NCBI GenBank assembly: GCA_947489685.1
Contig: CANLEM010000002.1
Coordinates: 682,001 to 746,000 of the forward strand
Direction of reading: 5' to 3'
Length of the DNA stretch: 64,000 bases
Source: an uncultured Aquimarina sp.
GTDB lineage: Bacteria > Bacteroidota > Bacteroidia > Flavobacteriales > Flavobacteriaceae
Shown: positions 39,944 to 48,769 of the stretch, piece by piece
Numbering within the stretch: position 1 is the stretch's first letter
Layout: every line of letters starts with the position of its first letter
Program-made: the position numbers and the translations under genes
Notes under the pieces: generated by a model
Database searches by the model: none
The model's input: the letters and a program-made list of their open reading frames with translations, nothing else
What the model was told of the DNA's origin: nothing

Positions 39944-40366
39944 TTAGGAACCAAAGGCGGTTACTACTAATTTGCGCGAGCTACCATAATCTCGATGTTC
40001 GCAAAGATATATTCCTTGCCAGGTACCTAGGTTAAGTTTGCCATTTGTAATGGGTATCTGAACCGAAGCTCCCATTAAAGAGGCCTTGATATGCGCCGGC
40101 ATATCATCAGGTCCCTCGTAGGTATGTATATAATACGCCGCGTTTTCAGGAACCATTACATTCATATGGCTCTCAAAATCTTGCCTAACCGTTGGGTCAG
40201 CATTTTCGTTTATGGTTAGACTTGCAGAGGTGTGTTTAATAAATACTTGTAGTTGTCCTACTTTAATCTGTTGGATTTCAGTAAAACTATTTAGTATTTC
40301 ATTAGTAATTAAATGAAAACCTCTTGAAAACGGTTGCAAGCGTATTTCTTTTTGATAAAATGTCAT
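39944..40366 (-). CDS. YjbQ/UPF0047 family protein (secondary thiamine-phosphate synthase type)
   Basis: 140 residues. The family pattern is visible as FIKHTSASLTINENADP and the C-terminal GTWQGIYLCEHRD. The E. coli member YjbQ shows weak thiamine-phosphate synthase activity, but the physiological role is unsettled. The small single-domain cytoplasmic fold is complete. The inverted repeat TTTATAG/CTATAAA at 39905-39937 between this gene and its convergent neighbour may serve as a weak shared terminator. Confidence 0.92.
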   Translation of the reverse strand: MTFYQKEIRLQPFSRGFHLITNEILNSFTEIQQIKVGQLQVFIKHTSASLTINENADPTVRQDFESHMNVMVPENAAYYIHTYEGPDDMPAHIKASLMGASVQIPITNGKLNLGTWQGIYLCEHRDYGSSRKLVVTAFGS

Positions 40367-40519
40367 TTTTTGATGTTTTAAAGTACGTTGGTCCTTATAT
40401 ATATGTTACAAATAATTAAAAACATACCTTACATCTAAAATAATATTATCTTCACATAAATACGCTTAGTTTTACAACAAACTCATATACCTTTACAATT
40501 ATTAAATAATTAGATCAGT

Positions 40520-41338
40520 ATGGATTTATCTCAAATCAAAATGGTTGCAACAGATATGGATGGCACTCTTTTAAATTCTAAAGGAGAGGTAAGTCGTCAA
40601 TTTTTTGAACTTTTTGAAGAGCTTAGACAATTAGGAGTAATTTTTGTTGCCGCAAGCGGAAGGCAATACTACAGCATTATAGATAAATTAAAGCCTATTA
40701 AAGATGATATTTATGTAATTGCCGAAAATGGTGCCTTGACCATGCATCAAAACAACGAGTTACAAACCACCGAAATAGATCGCGAGACGTATTTGGAACT
40801 GCTAGAGATTGCTCGAAAACTAGAAGGATCTCAGGTTATTTTATGCGGTAGAAAAAAAGGATATATCGAAGATTATGGACAAGATTTTGTAGATATGTTT
40901 AGCGAATTTTATGACCGTTACGAAATTGTAGAAGATCTAGCAGAAATCACTGATGACACCTATCTTAAAATAGCAATTTGTAATCAAAAAGGTTCAGAAA
41001 AATATCTATACCCCGCTCTAAAACACCTCGAAAATAAATTAAAAGTTAAAGTGTCTGGAGAAATCTGGTTAGATCTATCTCATAATCTTGCCAACAAGGG
41101 ACACGCCTTGCAACAGCTTCAACAACACTATGGTATCTTGCCAGAAGAAACTATGGTATTTGGAGATTATAATAATGATCTTGAGATGATGGGTACAGCT
41201 ACCTATAGTTTTGCCATGCAAAATGCGCACCCAAATGTTAAGGCCATAGCCAATTATACTACCAAAAGTAATAATGATAATGGTGTAGAATATATGTTAT
41301 CTAAGATGATTGCATCCAAAAAAACAACAATTATGTAG
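40520..41338 (+). CDS. Cof-type HAD-IIB family hydrolase
   Basis: 272 residues. HAD motif I is DMDGTLLNSKG (nucleophile Asp 12), motif II is in VAASGR, and motif IV is VFGDYNNDLEMM. The cap domain between residues about 85-190 is of the IIB type. Relatives dephosphorylate sugar phosphates, pyridoxal phosphate or flavin. The substrate here is unknown. It is monocistronic. Confidence 0.93.
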   Translation: MDLSQIKMVATDMDGTLLNSKGEVSRQFFELFEELRQLGVIFVAASGRQYYSIIDKLKPIKDDIYVIAENGALTMHQNNELQTTEIDRETYLELLEIARKLEGSQVILCGRKKGYIEDYGQDFVDMFSEFYDRYEIVEDLAEITDDTYLKIAICNQKGSEKYLYPALKHLENKLKVKVSGEIWLDLSHNLANKGHALQQLQQHYGILPEETMVFGDYNNDLEMMGTATYSFAMQNAHPNVKAIANYTTKSNNDNGVEYMLSKMIASKKTTIM

Positions 41339-41361
41339 ACGCTGCACAAAAAAGTGTAGCC

Positions 41362-41442
41362 CTAGGAAATACTTGCTAATACAATCGCAATTAAAAAAAA
41401 GTATACATAAATAGGAACTCGAGTTGGAGAAAAATTTTGCAT
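41362..41442 (-). CDS. Possible 26-residue membrane miniprotein
   Basis: A short frame with sequence MQNFSPTRVPIYVYFFLIAI continues to VLASIS. It has a hydrophilic start and one hydrophobic helix. It sits in the 345-base gap between the HAD hydrolase and lepA, in lepA's direction and downstream of it by 240 bases. The rest of that gap (41443-41683) shows nothing recognisable. A hairpin GCTGCAC/GTGTAGC lies at 41341-41360, directly after the miniprotein. The call rests on composition only. Confidence 0.3.
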   Translation of the reverse strand: MQNFSPTRVPIYVYFFLIAIVLASIS

Positions 41443-41683
41443 CGTTAGTTTAGTTTAGCGCACTACTCAAAATAATATAAAGCTATTTTTAAGTAGTTTG
41501 AGTTTGGGATTAGTATTACCGCAAATATAGGTAATTTTGAACAAAAAAACGCAATTAATCGTGTTAAATAACTTTTAAACGATTATTATTTTATATGAAA
41601 TAGCGTAAATTCCTACTTTTTTAAACAATGCCACTTATCTAATCTTACACTTATTTATAGCCGTTTTTTGGGCATTTAGGTAA

Positions 41684-43480
41684 TTAATCGTTTAGTTTTA
41701 GTACTGCCATAAACGCTTCTTGCGGAATTTCTACATTTCCTACCTGGCGCATACGTTTTTTACCTTTTTTCTGTTTTTCGAGTAGTTTTCTTTTACGAGA
41801 GATATCACCACCATAACATTTTGCCGTTACATCTTTACGTAATGCTTTTACGGTTTCACGAGCTATAAATTTTGCTCCAATTGCTGCTTGTATAGGAATA
41901 TCGAATTGTTGACGAGGGATCAATTCTTTTAATTTCTCGCAGATCTTTTTACCAATATCATAGGCATTATCTTTATGCAATAATGCAGAGAGCGCATCTA
42001 CTATATTTCCATTAAGTAATATATCTACTTTTACCAACTTAGAGGCACGCAAACCGATCGGAGTATAATCAAAAGATGCATATCCTTTGGACACTGTTTT
42101 TAAGCGATCGTAAAAATCAAAAACAATCTCTGCCAGTGGCATATCAAAAGTAAGCTCAACACGTTCTGTAGTAAGGTAGGTTTGATTGGTAATTTCTCCT
42201 CTTTTTTCTATACAAAGGGACATTACAGATCCTACAAAATCAGACTTTGTAATAATTGAAGCTTTTATATAAGGTTCCTCTACTCGATTCATCGAGGAAG
42301 GATCTGGTAAATCTGATGGATTATTTACAATGATAATGTCATCTGGGTTCTTATGAGTAAATGCGTGATACGATACGTTAGGCACTGTAGTGATCACCGT
42401 CATATTAAATTCACGTTCCAGTCGTTCCTGGATAATCTCCATATGTAGCATCCCCAGGAATCCACATCTAAAACCAAAACCTAATGCCGCAGAACTCTCT
42501 GGTACAAACACCAAGGACGCATCGTTTAACTGCAATTTTTCCATCGAAGCACGTAGCTCTTCATAATCCTCGGTATCTACAGGATAAATACCCGCAAATA
42601 CCATCGGTTTTACATCTTCGAAACCTTCGATTGCATTTTGGGTAGGTGTTTTGGCATCTGTAACTGTATCTCCTACTTTTACTTCTCTCGCATCTTTAAT
42701 ACCCGTAATCAAGTATCCTACATCACCGGTCTTAACCACTTGTTTTGGCACTTGATTTAATTTTAAAGTACCTATCTCATCTGCGAAATAATTTTTGCCT
42801 GTAGCCACAAACTTAATCTGTTGCCCTTTTTTGATTTCGCCATTTACAACCCTAAAATAAGTTTCTACTCCTCTAAATGGGTTATAGACAGAATCAAAAA
42901 TCAGCGCTTGTAACGGTTCCTCTGGGTTACCATCTGGCGCAGGTATGCGTTCTATCACTGCTTCCAGAATCTCTTCGATCCCTATACCTGTTTTGGCACT
43001 AGCAGGAATTACTTCTTCTGCCTCACATCCCAAAAGATCAACGATATCATCGGTTACTTCTTCGGGATTGGCACTAGGTAAATCTACTTTATTTAATACC
43101 GGAATAATCTCTAGATCATTTTCTAGCGCCAAATAAAGATTAGAAATCGTTTGCGCCTGTATACTTTGTGCAGCATCAACAATTAATAAAGCGCCCTCGC
43201 ATGCTGCAATAGATCTAGAAACTTCGTAAGAGAAATCCACATGACCAGGAGTATCAATAAGGTTTAAAATATACTCTTCACCTTTATAGGTATACTCCAT
43301 CTGGATTGCATGACTCTTAATAGTAATCCCTCGCTCTCGCTCCAGATCCATACTATCCAGCAGTTGTGCCTGTGCTTCTCTTGCGGTTACCGACCCTGTA
43401 AAATCTAATAATCGATCTGCCAATGTACTTTTACCGTGGTCAATATGTGCAATAATGCAAAAATTTCTTATGTGCTTCAT
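41684..43480 (-). CDS. lepA: Elongation factor 4 (LepA)
   Basis: 598 residues. This ribosome-bound GTPase back-translocates or rescues stalled elongation complexes. G-motifs are [15 protein letters not shown] (P-loop), DTPGHVDF and NKVDLP. The domain order is G, II, III, V and the LepA-specific C-terminal domain ([20 protein letters not shown]). The length matches the family exactly. It is monocistronic and divergent from dusB. Confidence 0.98.
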   Translation of the reverse strand: MKHIRNFCIIAHIDHGKSTLADRLLDFTGSVTAREAQAQLLDSMDLERERGITIKSHAIQMEYTYKGEEYILNLIDTPGHVDFSYEVSRSIAACEGALLIVDAAQSIQAQTISNLYLALENDLEIIPVLNKVDLPSANPEEVTDDIVDLLGCEAEEVIPASAKTGIGIEEILEAVIERIPAPDGNPEEPLQALIFDSVYNPFRGVETYFRVVNGEIKKGQQIKFVATGKNYFADEIGTLKLNQVPKQVVKTGDVGYLITGIKDAREVKVGDTVTDAKTPTQNAIEGFEDVKPMVFAGIYPVDTEDYEELRASMEKLQLNDASLVFVPESSAALGFGFRCGFLGMLHMEIIQERLEREFNMTVITTVPNVSYHAFTHKNPDDIIIVNNPSDLPDPSSMNRVEEPYIKASIITKSDFVGSVMSLCIEKRGEITNQTYLTTERVELTFDMPLAEIVFDFYDRLKTVSKGYASFDYTPIGLRASKLVKVDILLNGNIVDALSALLHKDNAYDIGKKICEKLKELIPRQQFDIPIQAAIGAKFIARETVKALRKDVTAKCYGGDISRKRKLLEKQKKGKKRMRQVGNVEIPQEAFMAVLKLND

Positions 43481-43794
43481 TCTTCTTTTTCAAATAAATT
43501 TTAGGGCCACCTCAAAGGATTGGACTCTTTTGTTACGACACCTCTTATCCTCAAATCTCTTTACAAATTAAAGGTAAAAATAGTAAGGTGTTTTCTCTAC
43601 AAATGCATAGTATTCACGATTTGTTCATACCACAATACGTATTTCTCTATGCAATTTTCACTCTGCTAATGACTTGCAAATATAATTGATTTTACAAGCT
43701 TTATATCATATGGATATGGATTTTTAAGTTAGTAGTACCCTCAAAGCTTCAGTAGGTATGTTATTATTCGTATTTTTGCCAAAAAAATATTGCT
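43481..43794. other. Intergenic region between lepA and dusB with dusB promoter
   Basis: This 314-base AT-rich stretch has no credible ORF. TATTTTTG (43771-43778) on the plus strand matches the -7 consensus and would start transcription about ten bases before the TTG start of dusB. I see no other structure. Confidence 0.5.
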
Positions 43795-44787
43795 TTGGCC
43801 AAGATAGGAGATATTGATGTTGGAGAATTTCCGTTGTTACTTGCACCTATGGAAGATGTGAGTGACCCCCCATTTCGTGCATTATGCAAAGAACAAGGGG
43901 CAGATGTGGTGTATACCGAGTTTATTTCTAGTGAAGGACTGATTCGGGATGCTGCCAAAAGTGTAATGAAACTAGATATTTACGAAAAAGAACGCCCTGT
44001 AGGCATACAAATTTTTGGGGCCAATCTAGAATCAATGCTTAAATCTGTAGAGATTGTAGAAGCATCTGGGCCAGATATTATCGATATCAACTTTGGTTGT
44101 CCAGTTAAAAAAGTAGTTAGCAAAGGTGCCGGAGCTGGTATTCTTAAAGATATCGATCTTATGGTATCGCTTACCAAAGCTATGGTTGAGCATACCAAAT
44201 TACCGGTTACTGTAAAAACCAGGCTGGGTTGGGATCATAATTCGATCAAAATTGTTGAAGTTGCAGAACGAATACAGGATGTAGGGGCAAAGGCCATCTC
44301 TATACACGGCCGTACTCGCGCACAAATGTATAAAGGCAGCGCCGATTGGAAACCTATTGCTGCGGTAAAAAATAACCCCAGAATGCATATTCCTGTTTTT
44401 GGAAATGGCGATGTAGATACACCAGAACGTGCTATGGAAATGCGTGATCAATACGGACTTGACGGAGCTATGATTGGTCGAGCCAGTATTGGATACCCTT
44501 GGTTTTTTAAAGAGGTGAAACATTATTTTAAAACAGGAGAACATTTGCCGCCTCCTACTATTGAAGAACGGGTAATTGCAGCACGCAGGCATTTACAAAT
44601 GGCAATCGACTGGAAAGGAGAAAAACTAGGTGTATTTGAAACCCGAAGACATTATACCAATTATTTTAAAGGAATCCCACATTTTAAAGAATACCGTACC
44701 AAAATGGTTACCAGTGACCATCCTGATGATGTATTTGCAGCTTTTGATGAAGTGCAGCAAAAATTTGCCGGATTTGAATTTGTATAA
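43795..44787 (+). CDS. dusB: tRNA-dihydrouridine synthase (DusB type)
   Basis: 330 residues. This FMN enzyme reduces uridine in the D-loop of tRNA. The catalytic Cys lies in DINFGCPVKKV, the FMN-phosphate site in FGNGDVDTPERA and GAMIGRASIGYPWFF. The start codon is TTG at 43795 (giving MAKIGDIDVGEFP), supported by the promoter box 17 bases upstream. The length is normal for DusB. Confidence 0.95.
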   Translation: MAKIGDIDVGEFPLLLAPMEDVSDPPFRALCKEQGADVVYTEFISSEGLIRDAAKSVMKLDIYEKERPVGIQIFGANLESMLKSVEIVEASGPDIIDINFGCPVKKVVSKGAGAGILKDIDLMVSLTKAMVEHTKLPVTVKTRLGWDHNSIKIVEVAERIQDVGAKAISIHGRTRAQMYKGSADWKPIAAVKNNPRMHIPVFGNGDVDTPERAMEMRDQYGLDGAMIGRASIGYPWFFKEVKHYFKTGEHLPPPTIEERVIAARRHLQMAIDWKGEKLGVFETRRHYTNYFKGIPHFKEYRTKMVTSDHPDDVFAAFDEVQQKFAGFEFV

Positions 44788-44840
44788 AACCTGTAGCTGC
44801 TTATTTTTCTAGCTAATATGATCGATCATTGGTTTTTATT

Positions 44841-44923
44841 GCGTGAGGGATAGCAGTGGCATCCCCCGAACTCGTTTCGGGGATATAGCGGATAGCCCGG
44901 CCCGCCAAAAGCGGGACACGCCC
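44841..44923 (+). ncRNA. GC-rich structured intergenic element (flavobacterial repeat type)
   Basis: An 83-base GC-rich island in an AT-rich gap. GCGTG (44841-44845) pairs with CACGC (44917-44921) as a closing stem. Inside are a GGGAT/ATCCC hairpin, a CCGAA/TTCGG hairpin and CCCGC-CAAAA-GCGGG. I recall similar elements scattered through Flavobacteriia genomes, possibly the Flavo-1 RNA motif. That identity is an unverified guess. The strand is uncertain. Confidence 0.5.
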
Positions 44924-44941
44924 ATATTACACCATACATGA

Positions 44942-46144
44942 TTATGCGATCAATTTTTGATTAATTCTGCTAGAGGCTAACAAAGAGGCCACAAAACCAA
45001 TTGTAGTAATGGTTAAAAATACCACTACAAAACTCATTGAAGTAATACGCGTAGGATACGGTAGCGAGGGAGTAATCATTAATAATCCAAACTGTTGTTG
45101 CAGTAAAATAATGGTCACCCCCAGTCCTAGTCCTAACAAAGCACCAAGAACAGTCATTAATGCCCCTTGAAACAAAAATATCTTCCTGATACTGGTCAAA
45201 GAAGCACCAATATTATATAATGTTTTTACATTGTTTCGCTTATCTATGATCATCATAATAATTGCTCCCGCCACATTAAACAAAGCGATAATGGCAATAA
45301 GGGTAATCACCAGATATGCAACTAGGTTTTCGGTATTGAGCATCTTATATAAGGTATCATTAAGCTGGATCCTGTTTTTTATGAGTACCTGGTCATTAAA
45401 AATAGCGTGTAGTTTTTGTTTAACTACCTCTTCATCTGCGTTGGGAGACAGTTTAAACTCTAGATGCGTAACCACATCATTAGGTAAATCGAGTAATTTT
45501 CGAGCTAGGCCTGTAGTAGCAAAAATGTATTTCTTGTCTAAATCATCGTTTAGGCTATACACCCCAATATTGACCACTTTTTGCACTCTAAATGCTTTTG
45601 ACGGATCTGTAGGAATCCCTTTGCCTGGTTTTGGCACATAGATACTTAGCAGGTTGGTATATGTTGGCTCAACGGTCATACTCAACTCTCTGCTAATCCC
45701 ATTACCAGCTACTACCTGATAGTCGTTGCCGTGTAACCACTCTCCAAAGACAACAATGCTATCGGTTTTGATTACTTTATGGTAATTAGTATCTACGCCT
45801 TTGATAAATGCAGCTTTTTGTTTATCTCTAAACTCTAGAAAAACACGTTCTTCGATCACTTCAGAATAGTGAGCAATCTCTTCTATTTTGTTTAATTTTT
45901 CTTTTTGAGCTGGTGTAATTGCAAATGTTTTACCACTAGTGGGATACATTTTAAGATCCGGATCAAAATAGGTAGAAAACTGAAGGCTAAAATCCTTTAG
46001 TCCTGCAAATCCAGACAATACTAAAAAAAGAGCCATGGCCCCGATAACTACACCTGCAGCTGCAATAATAGTAATGATATTAATGGCATTACTGCTTCCT
46101 GGAGAAAATAAATATCGCTTGGCGATGTAGTATGAAAAATTCAA
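44942..46144 (-). CDS. ABC transporter permease of the FtsX/LolE type
   Basis: 400 residues with the typical FtsX topology of one N-terminal transmembrane helix (residues 20-45), a large periplasmic MacB-like domain (45-265) and three C-terminal helices. The start MNFSYYIAKRYLFSP is characteristic of lipoprotein-releasing permeases in Bacteroidota. It would shuttle lipoproteins from the inner membrane with an ATPase encoded elsewhere. It overlaps the rbfA stop by four bases. Confidence 0.9.
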   Translation of the reverse strand: MNFSYYIAKRYLFSPGSSNAINIITIIAAAGVVIGAMALFLVLSGFAGLKDFSLQFSTYFDPDLKMYPTSGKTFAITPAQKEKLNKIEEIAHYSEVIEERVFLEFRDKQKAAFIKGVDTNYHKVIKTDSIVVFGEWLHGNDYQVVAGNGISRELSMTVEPTYTNLLSIYVPKPGKGIPTDPSKAFRVQKVVNIGVYSLNDDLDKKYIFATTGLARKLLDLPNDVVTHLEFKLSPNADEEVVKQKLHAIFNDQVLIKNRIQLNDTLYKMLNTENLVAYLVITLIAIIALFNVAGAIIMMIIDKRNNVKTLYNIGASLTSIRKIFLFQGALMTVLGALLGLGLGVTIILLQQQFGLLMITPSLPYPTRITSMSFVVVFLTITTIGFVASLLASSRINQKLIA

Positions 46145-46533
46145 TTCTTTTTACGTCTTTCGAGAAGGTCTGGGTTTTGAATAGGATTTTCTTCTCCTTT
46201 TACTGCTTTTTCTATATTAGAAATATACTCCAACGAATCATCAATAAAATAAGACATTTCGGGCATGCGTCGCAATTGATGTTTGGTTCGTTGTGCCACC
46301 TGGTGTTTGATTTGCGATTTTACGGCATTTACCTCTTTTAACACTTTTTCTCCTTCCTGATGCGGAAAAACGCTCATATATACTTTGGCAATAGAGAGAT
46401 CTGTAGTAACGCTTACTTTGGTAACAGAAACCAGAATCCCCTGTACTCCTGCTTCACGTAATGCATGTTGTATTACATCTGCCACATCGCGCTGCAATAC
46501 TCCTGCAATTTTTTTCTGTCTGTTTGTTTCCAT
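46141..46533 (-). CDS. rbfA: Ribosome-binding factor A
   Basis: 130 residues from the ATG at 46533. It binds the 30S subunit and helps 16S rRNA maturation. The KH-like fold is seen in ILVSVTKVSVTTDLSIAKVY and RRMPEMSYFIDDSLEY. The frame is open to 46602, but the 23 extra residues are hydrophobic and unlike the family, and they overlap the promoter box at 46539-46546. It is coupled to the FtsX-type permease gene by an ATGA overlap. Confidence 0.95.
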   Translation of the reverse strand: METNRQKKIAGVLQRDVADVIQHALREAGVQGILVSVTKVSVTTDLSIAKVYMSVFPHQEGEKVLKEVNAVKSQIKHQVAQRTKHQLRRMPEMSYFIDDSLEYISNIEKAVKGEENPIQNPDLLERRKKN

Positions 46534-46538
46534 AGGTG

Positions 46539-46546
46539 CAAAAATA
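46539..46546 (-). promoter_or_regulatory. -7 promoter box of rbfA
   Basis: TATTTTTG on the minus strand, six bases before the rbfA ATG. Transcription would start at the start codon, so the rbfA message is probably leaderless. Confidence 0.5.
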
Positions 46547-46588
46547 CATATTAATTGTACTTTTACCGCAAAGAGATAAAAGTATATT

Positions 46589-46999
46589 ATGAACCATATC
46601 AATAAAATAGAACATCTGGGTATTGCTGTAAAAGATATTGAGCAGGCAAATACAATATATGAACAGCTTTTGGGGGTAGCTCCTTATAAACAAGAAGCGG
46701 TAGAAAGTGAGGCGGTAGTTACTTCTTTTTTTAAGGTTGGCGAAAGTAAAATAGAGTTATTGGGTAGCACGTCTGAAGATGGCCCGATAGGTAAATTTAT
46801 TGCCAAAAAAGGAGAAGGTATCCATCATATTGCTTTTGCTGTTGATGATATCGAAAAAGAACTGGATCGATTAGAAAAAGAAGGGTTTAACATTATTAAT
46901 AAAACGCCTAAACGCGGTGCAGATAATAAGCTGGTTGCCTTTGTACATCCCAAAAGTACGAATGGGGTTTTGGTAGAGTTGTGCCAAGATATAAATTAA
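46589..46999 (+). CDS. mce: Methylmalonyl-CoA epimerase
   Basis: 136 residues of vicinal-oxygen-chelate fold. The metal-binding His residues are in KIEHLGIAVKD and GIHHIAFAVDD, with the Glu in GVLVELCQD. It interconverts (R)- and (S)-methylmalonyl-CoA in the propionate pathway. It diverges from rbfA over 55 bases. The mutase genes are not in the window. Confidence 0.94.
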   Translation: MNHINKIEHLGIAVKDIEQANTIYEQLLGVAPYKQEAVESEAVVTSFFKVGESKIELLGSTSEDGPIGKFIAKKGEGIHHIAFAVDDIEKELDRLEKEGFNIINKTPKRGADNKLVAFVHPKSTNGVLVELCQDIN

Positions 47000-47054
47000 C
47001 ATAAAAAATGTTTGGCGTGTATTGGTCAAATCCTTAAATTTGCCGTCCGTTTCG

Positions 47055-47128
47055 GGTCCCATAGCTCAGCTGGTTAGAGCACCTGACTCATAATCAGGGG
47101 GTCCTTGGTTCGAGCCCAAGTGGGACCA
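47055..47128 (+). tRNA. tRNA with CAT anticodon (tRNA-Ile2 or elongator tRNA-Met)
   Basis: A complete cloverleaf: 7-bp acceptor GGTCCCA/TGGGACC, D arm GCTC...GAGC, anticodon arm CCTGA-CTCATAA-TCAGG, variable loop GGGTC and T arm CTTGG-TTCGAGC-CCAAG, then discriminator A. The CCA end is not encoded. The anticodon is CAT. The pairs C4-G69 and C5-G68 are those used by the lysidine synthetase TilS, which favours tRNA-Ile2, but Met cannot be excluded. It marks the end of the core gene run. Confidence 0.95.
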
Positions 47129-47136
47129 CAGGTTAT

Positions 47137-47177
47137 AAAAAGTTGTTTCTTTATTAAGGAACAACTTTTTTGTTTTT
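47137..47177 (+). terminator. Terminator of the tRNA gene
   Basis: AAAAAGTTGTT and AACAACTTTTT form an 11-bp stem around a 12-nt loop, followed by more T residues, nine bases after the tRNA. Confidence 0.85.
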
Positions 47178-47670
47178 AAACGCAAGTTTACCCTAAACAT
47201 AGTCGAAGGGAACCTAAGTAGAGACATTTTAATAATCCGCACCTTATTATTTTTTAGTTTCAAAAAGAGTATTTTTAAATTACAATGTATCCTACTTATA
47301 AAATCAAATCAAAAAATCTGGAATGAATTAAATTCTCGAGCCTTCATTTCATACATACTTTTAATTTGGTTTTTAAATTTTACTTTTTAAACACCAAGAG
47401 TGAATTTATACCCAAATTGAAGTTGAAAAAATTAGAACCCTACTCAGACTCCATTTTTAATCTTATAAAATGGTTTTTTTTGAATTTGTTGGATAACAAG
47501 AGCCTTTAGGTTCATTTCTAAATATCCAAAAATCATAATTTAAAAATTCACTTAAATTCTTAAGAGTACGACTGTACACATTCATACAAACTTACAAACC
47601 AATCGTTGCAATTAAAACTTAATTTTCAATAGGTTCGTTTAAAAATTTTTAAATCTAAAACTAAAAAGAC
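47178..47670. other. Gene-free AT-rich stretch after the tRNA
   Basis: 493 bases with no credible ORF, no strong hairpin and no clear repeat. The promoter of the peptide gene at 47671 should lie in it, but I cannot point to a convincing box. Confidence 0.5.
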
Positions 47671-47880
47671 ATGACAAACTTTAAGGAATTTAGCGAATTT
47701 GAAATCCCTAGGAGCGAACTAAAAAACATCACAGGTTCTAATCAATCACTACAAAATGCTGGAGGCTGCGAGGATAGCTGCAGGTCTGCATGTGAATATT
47801 ATTCGGAAGACGGCATATTGGGGTTTTTCGATGAAGGGTGGTGCAAATATCAATGCGGAGAATACTGTAGTCGACCTTAG
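47671..47880 (+). CDS. Cysteine-rich RiPP-type precursor peptide
   Basis: 69 residues. The leader MTNFKEFSEFEIPRSELKN is of the Bacteroidota natural-product precursor type, and the possible cut sites are ITGS (near residue 23) and NAGG (residues 29-32). The core has six Cys (CEDSC, C near 41, then CKYQC and C near 66) and many acidic and aromatic residues. Because it has few Ser/Thr, disulfides are more likely than thioether rings. No modification enzyme is adjacent except the LanC gene 2 kb downstream. Confidence 0.7.
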   Translation: MTNFKEFSEFEIPRSELKNITGSNQSLQNAGGCEDSCRSACEYYSEDGILGFFDEGWCKYQCGEYCSRP

Positions 47881-47979
47881 TTATTCTTCTTCTCATTTGA
47901 ATATGGTATTATCAGAAAAACAATCCAAAACCAGTTGCTCATACAAAACTTAATATTTAACAACTTTAAAATTTTAATA

Positions 47980-48207
47980 ATGAAACATTTACTGAAAATT
48001 AGCGTAAAAGAACTTAATAGGAATGAATTATCTAAAATAGGAGGGCTATCCGCTTCTTTAGCCGGTGCCGATGTTTATAAATGTAGCTGTTCAAATGGGC
48101 CCGGTACATGGTGGGGTAATTATGGTAGCCAGGATAGAGCAGATCAATCTCTGAGTTCCTGGTGTGCTAATGGTGAAGGTAATTGTCAGCTTTGGTCTAG
48201 AGGTTAA
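47980..48207 (+). CDS. Double-glycine-leader peptide with four cysteines
   Basis: 75 residues from the ATG at 47980. The leader MKHLLKISVKELNRNELSKI ends in GG and resembles the leaders of the peptides at 9-9.8 kb and 51.6 kb. The 53-residue core holds CSC, C and C in a Ser/Gly/Trp-rich chain. The frame is open to 47935, but only the shorter form starts with a normal leader. It lies 99 bases after the peptide gene at 47671 and is probably in the same operon. Confidence 0.75.
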   Translation: MKHLLKISVKELNRNELSKIGGLSASLAGADVYKCSCSNGPGTWWGNYGSQDRADQSLSSWCANGEGNCQLWSRG

Positions 48208-48227
48208 TCAACATCTAATAAACAATG

Positions 48228-48251
48228 GAACCCGATTTATGGATCGGGTTC
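48228..48251 (+). terminator. GC-rich hairpin after the peptide genes
   Basis: GAACCCGAT and ATCGGGTTC form a perfect 9-bp stem, 20 bases past the 48207 stop. There is no T-tract, so termination may be partial. Confidence 0.5.
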
Positions 48252-48318
48252 TAACTAACAAAAAAAGTGCTAAAATTGATGACTAAATTAATTGTCTTTA
48301 TAATCTACTACATATTGC

Positions 48319-48423
48319 TTTTGATCGAACACTATGGTTTTTGATCGGTTTTAGATCAAATTTATCATAACCAAAAGACTATCAAATACTTGCGTTTATT
48401 TTATTTTGTTCAAACAAAATAAA
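48319..48423. promoter_or_regulatory. Cluster of repeats and a perfect palindrome in a gene-free gap
   Basis: TTTTGATCG occurs at 48319-48327 and 48339-48347, exactly 20 bp apart, and GATCAAA (the inverted form) occurs at 48354-48360. At 48400-48423 lies the perfect 24-bp palindrome TTTATTTTGTT-CA-AACAAAATAAA. The genes on both sides end here, so these sites serve no obvious promoter. The gap (48208-48769) otherwise holds only short unsupported frames. Confidence 0.4.
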
Positions 48424-48667
48424 GTATCTTTAAAGGACTTTGTTTTTTTAAACTAATTAACCAGGATCAGTATACGATTTTAATCATATACTGCACTCCT
48501 AAAAGCCAATATGTATGAAGTTTTTTTACGGAATTTTTTTTATTGATGTAAAGGCTCTTAAAAAATTGTTTAAAGAGCTAGCATCTGCCTGTAGTAACGC
48601 TATTCACAGATAAGGAATCAATCTTTTTTATTGCACTAAACAAAGGTTGCAACGCTTAACAAAATTA

Positions 48668-48716
48668 AAACTATCTACAATACATCTATCATGTGTATTT
48701 GGATAGTTTTTTTATG
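48668..48716 (+). terminator. Plus-strand terminator facing the receiver gene
   Basis: AAACTATC (48668-48675) pairs with GATAGTTT (48702-48709), with an inner AATACA/TGTATT stem, followed by seven T. It lies about 460 bases past the last plus-strand gene, so it may end an unseen RNA in the gap or read-through from the peptide genes. Confidence 0.6.
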
Positions 48717-48769
48717 TAGAACTCACCTTATTTATATATCACCTACGTATACCCAATTCTCGAAGTTTG

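Noticed and set aside
47055..47128. tRNA as initiator tRNA-Met
   Set aside because: The first pair of the acceptor stem is G-C and the anticodon stem lacks the three G-C pairs of initiator tRNA.
47066..47263. 65-residue minus-strand frame
   Set aside because: It runs through the tRNA gene. The phrase-like end is a known artefact of tRNA antisense translation.
48515..48613. 32-residue plus-strand frame in the gap before the receiver gene
   Set aside because: No leader, no homology that I recognise and no promoter. Chance frames of this size are common.
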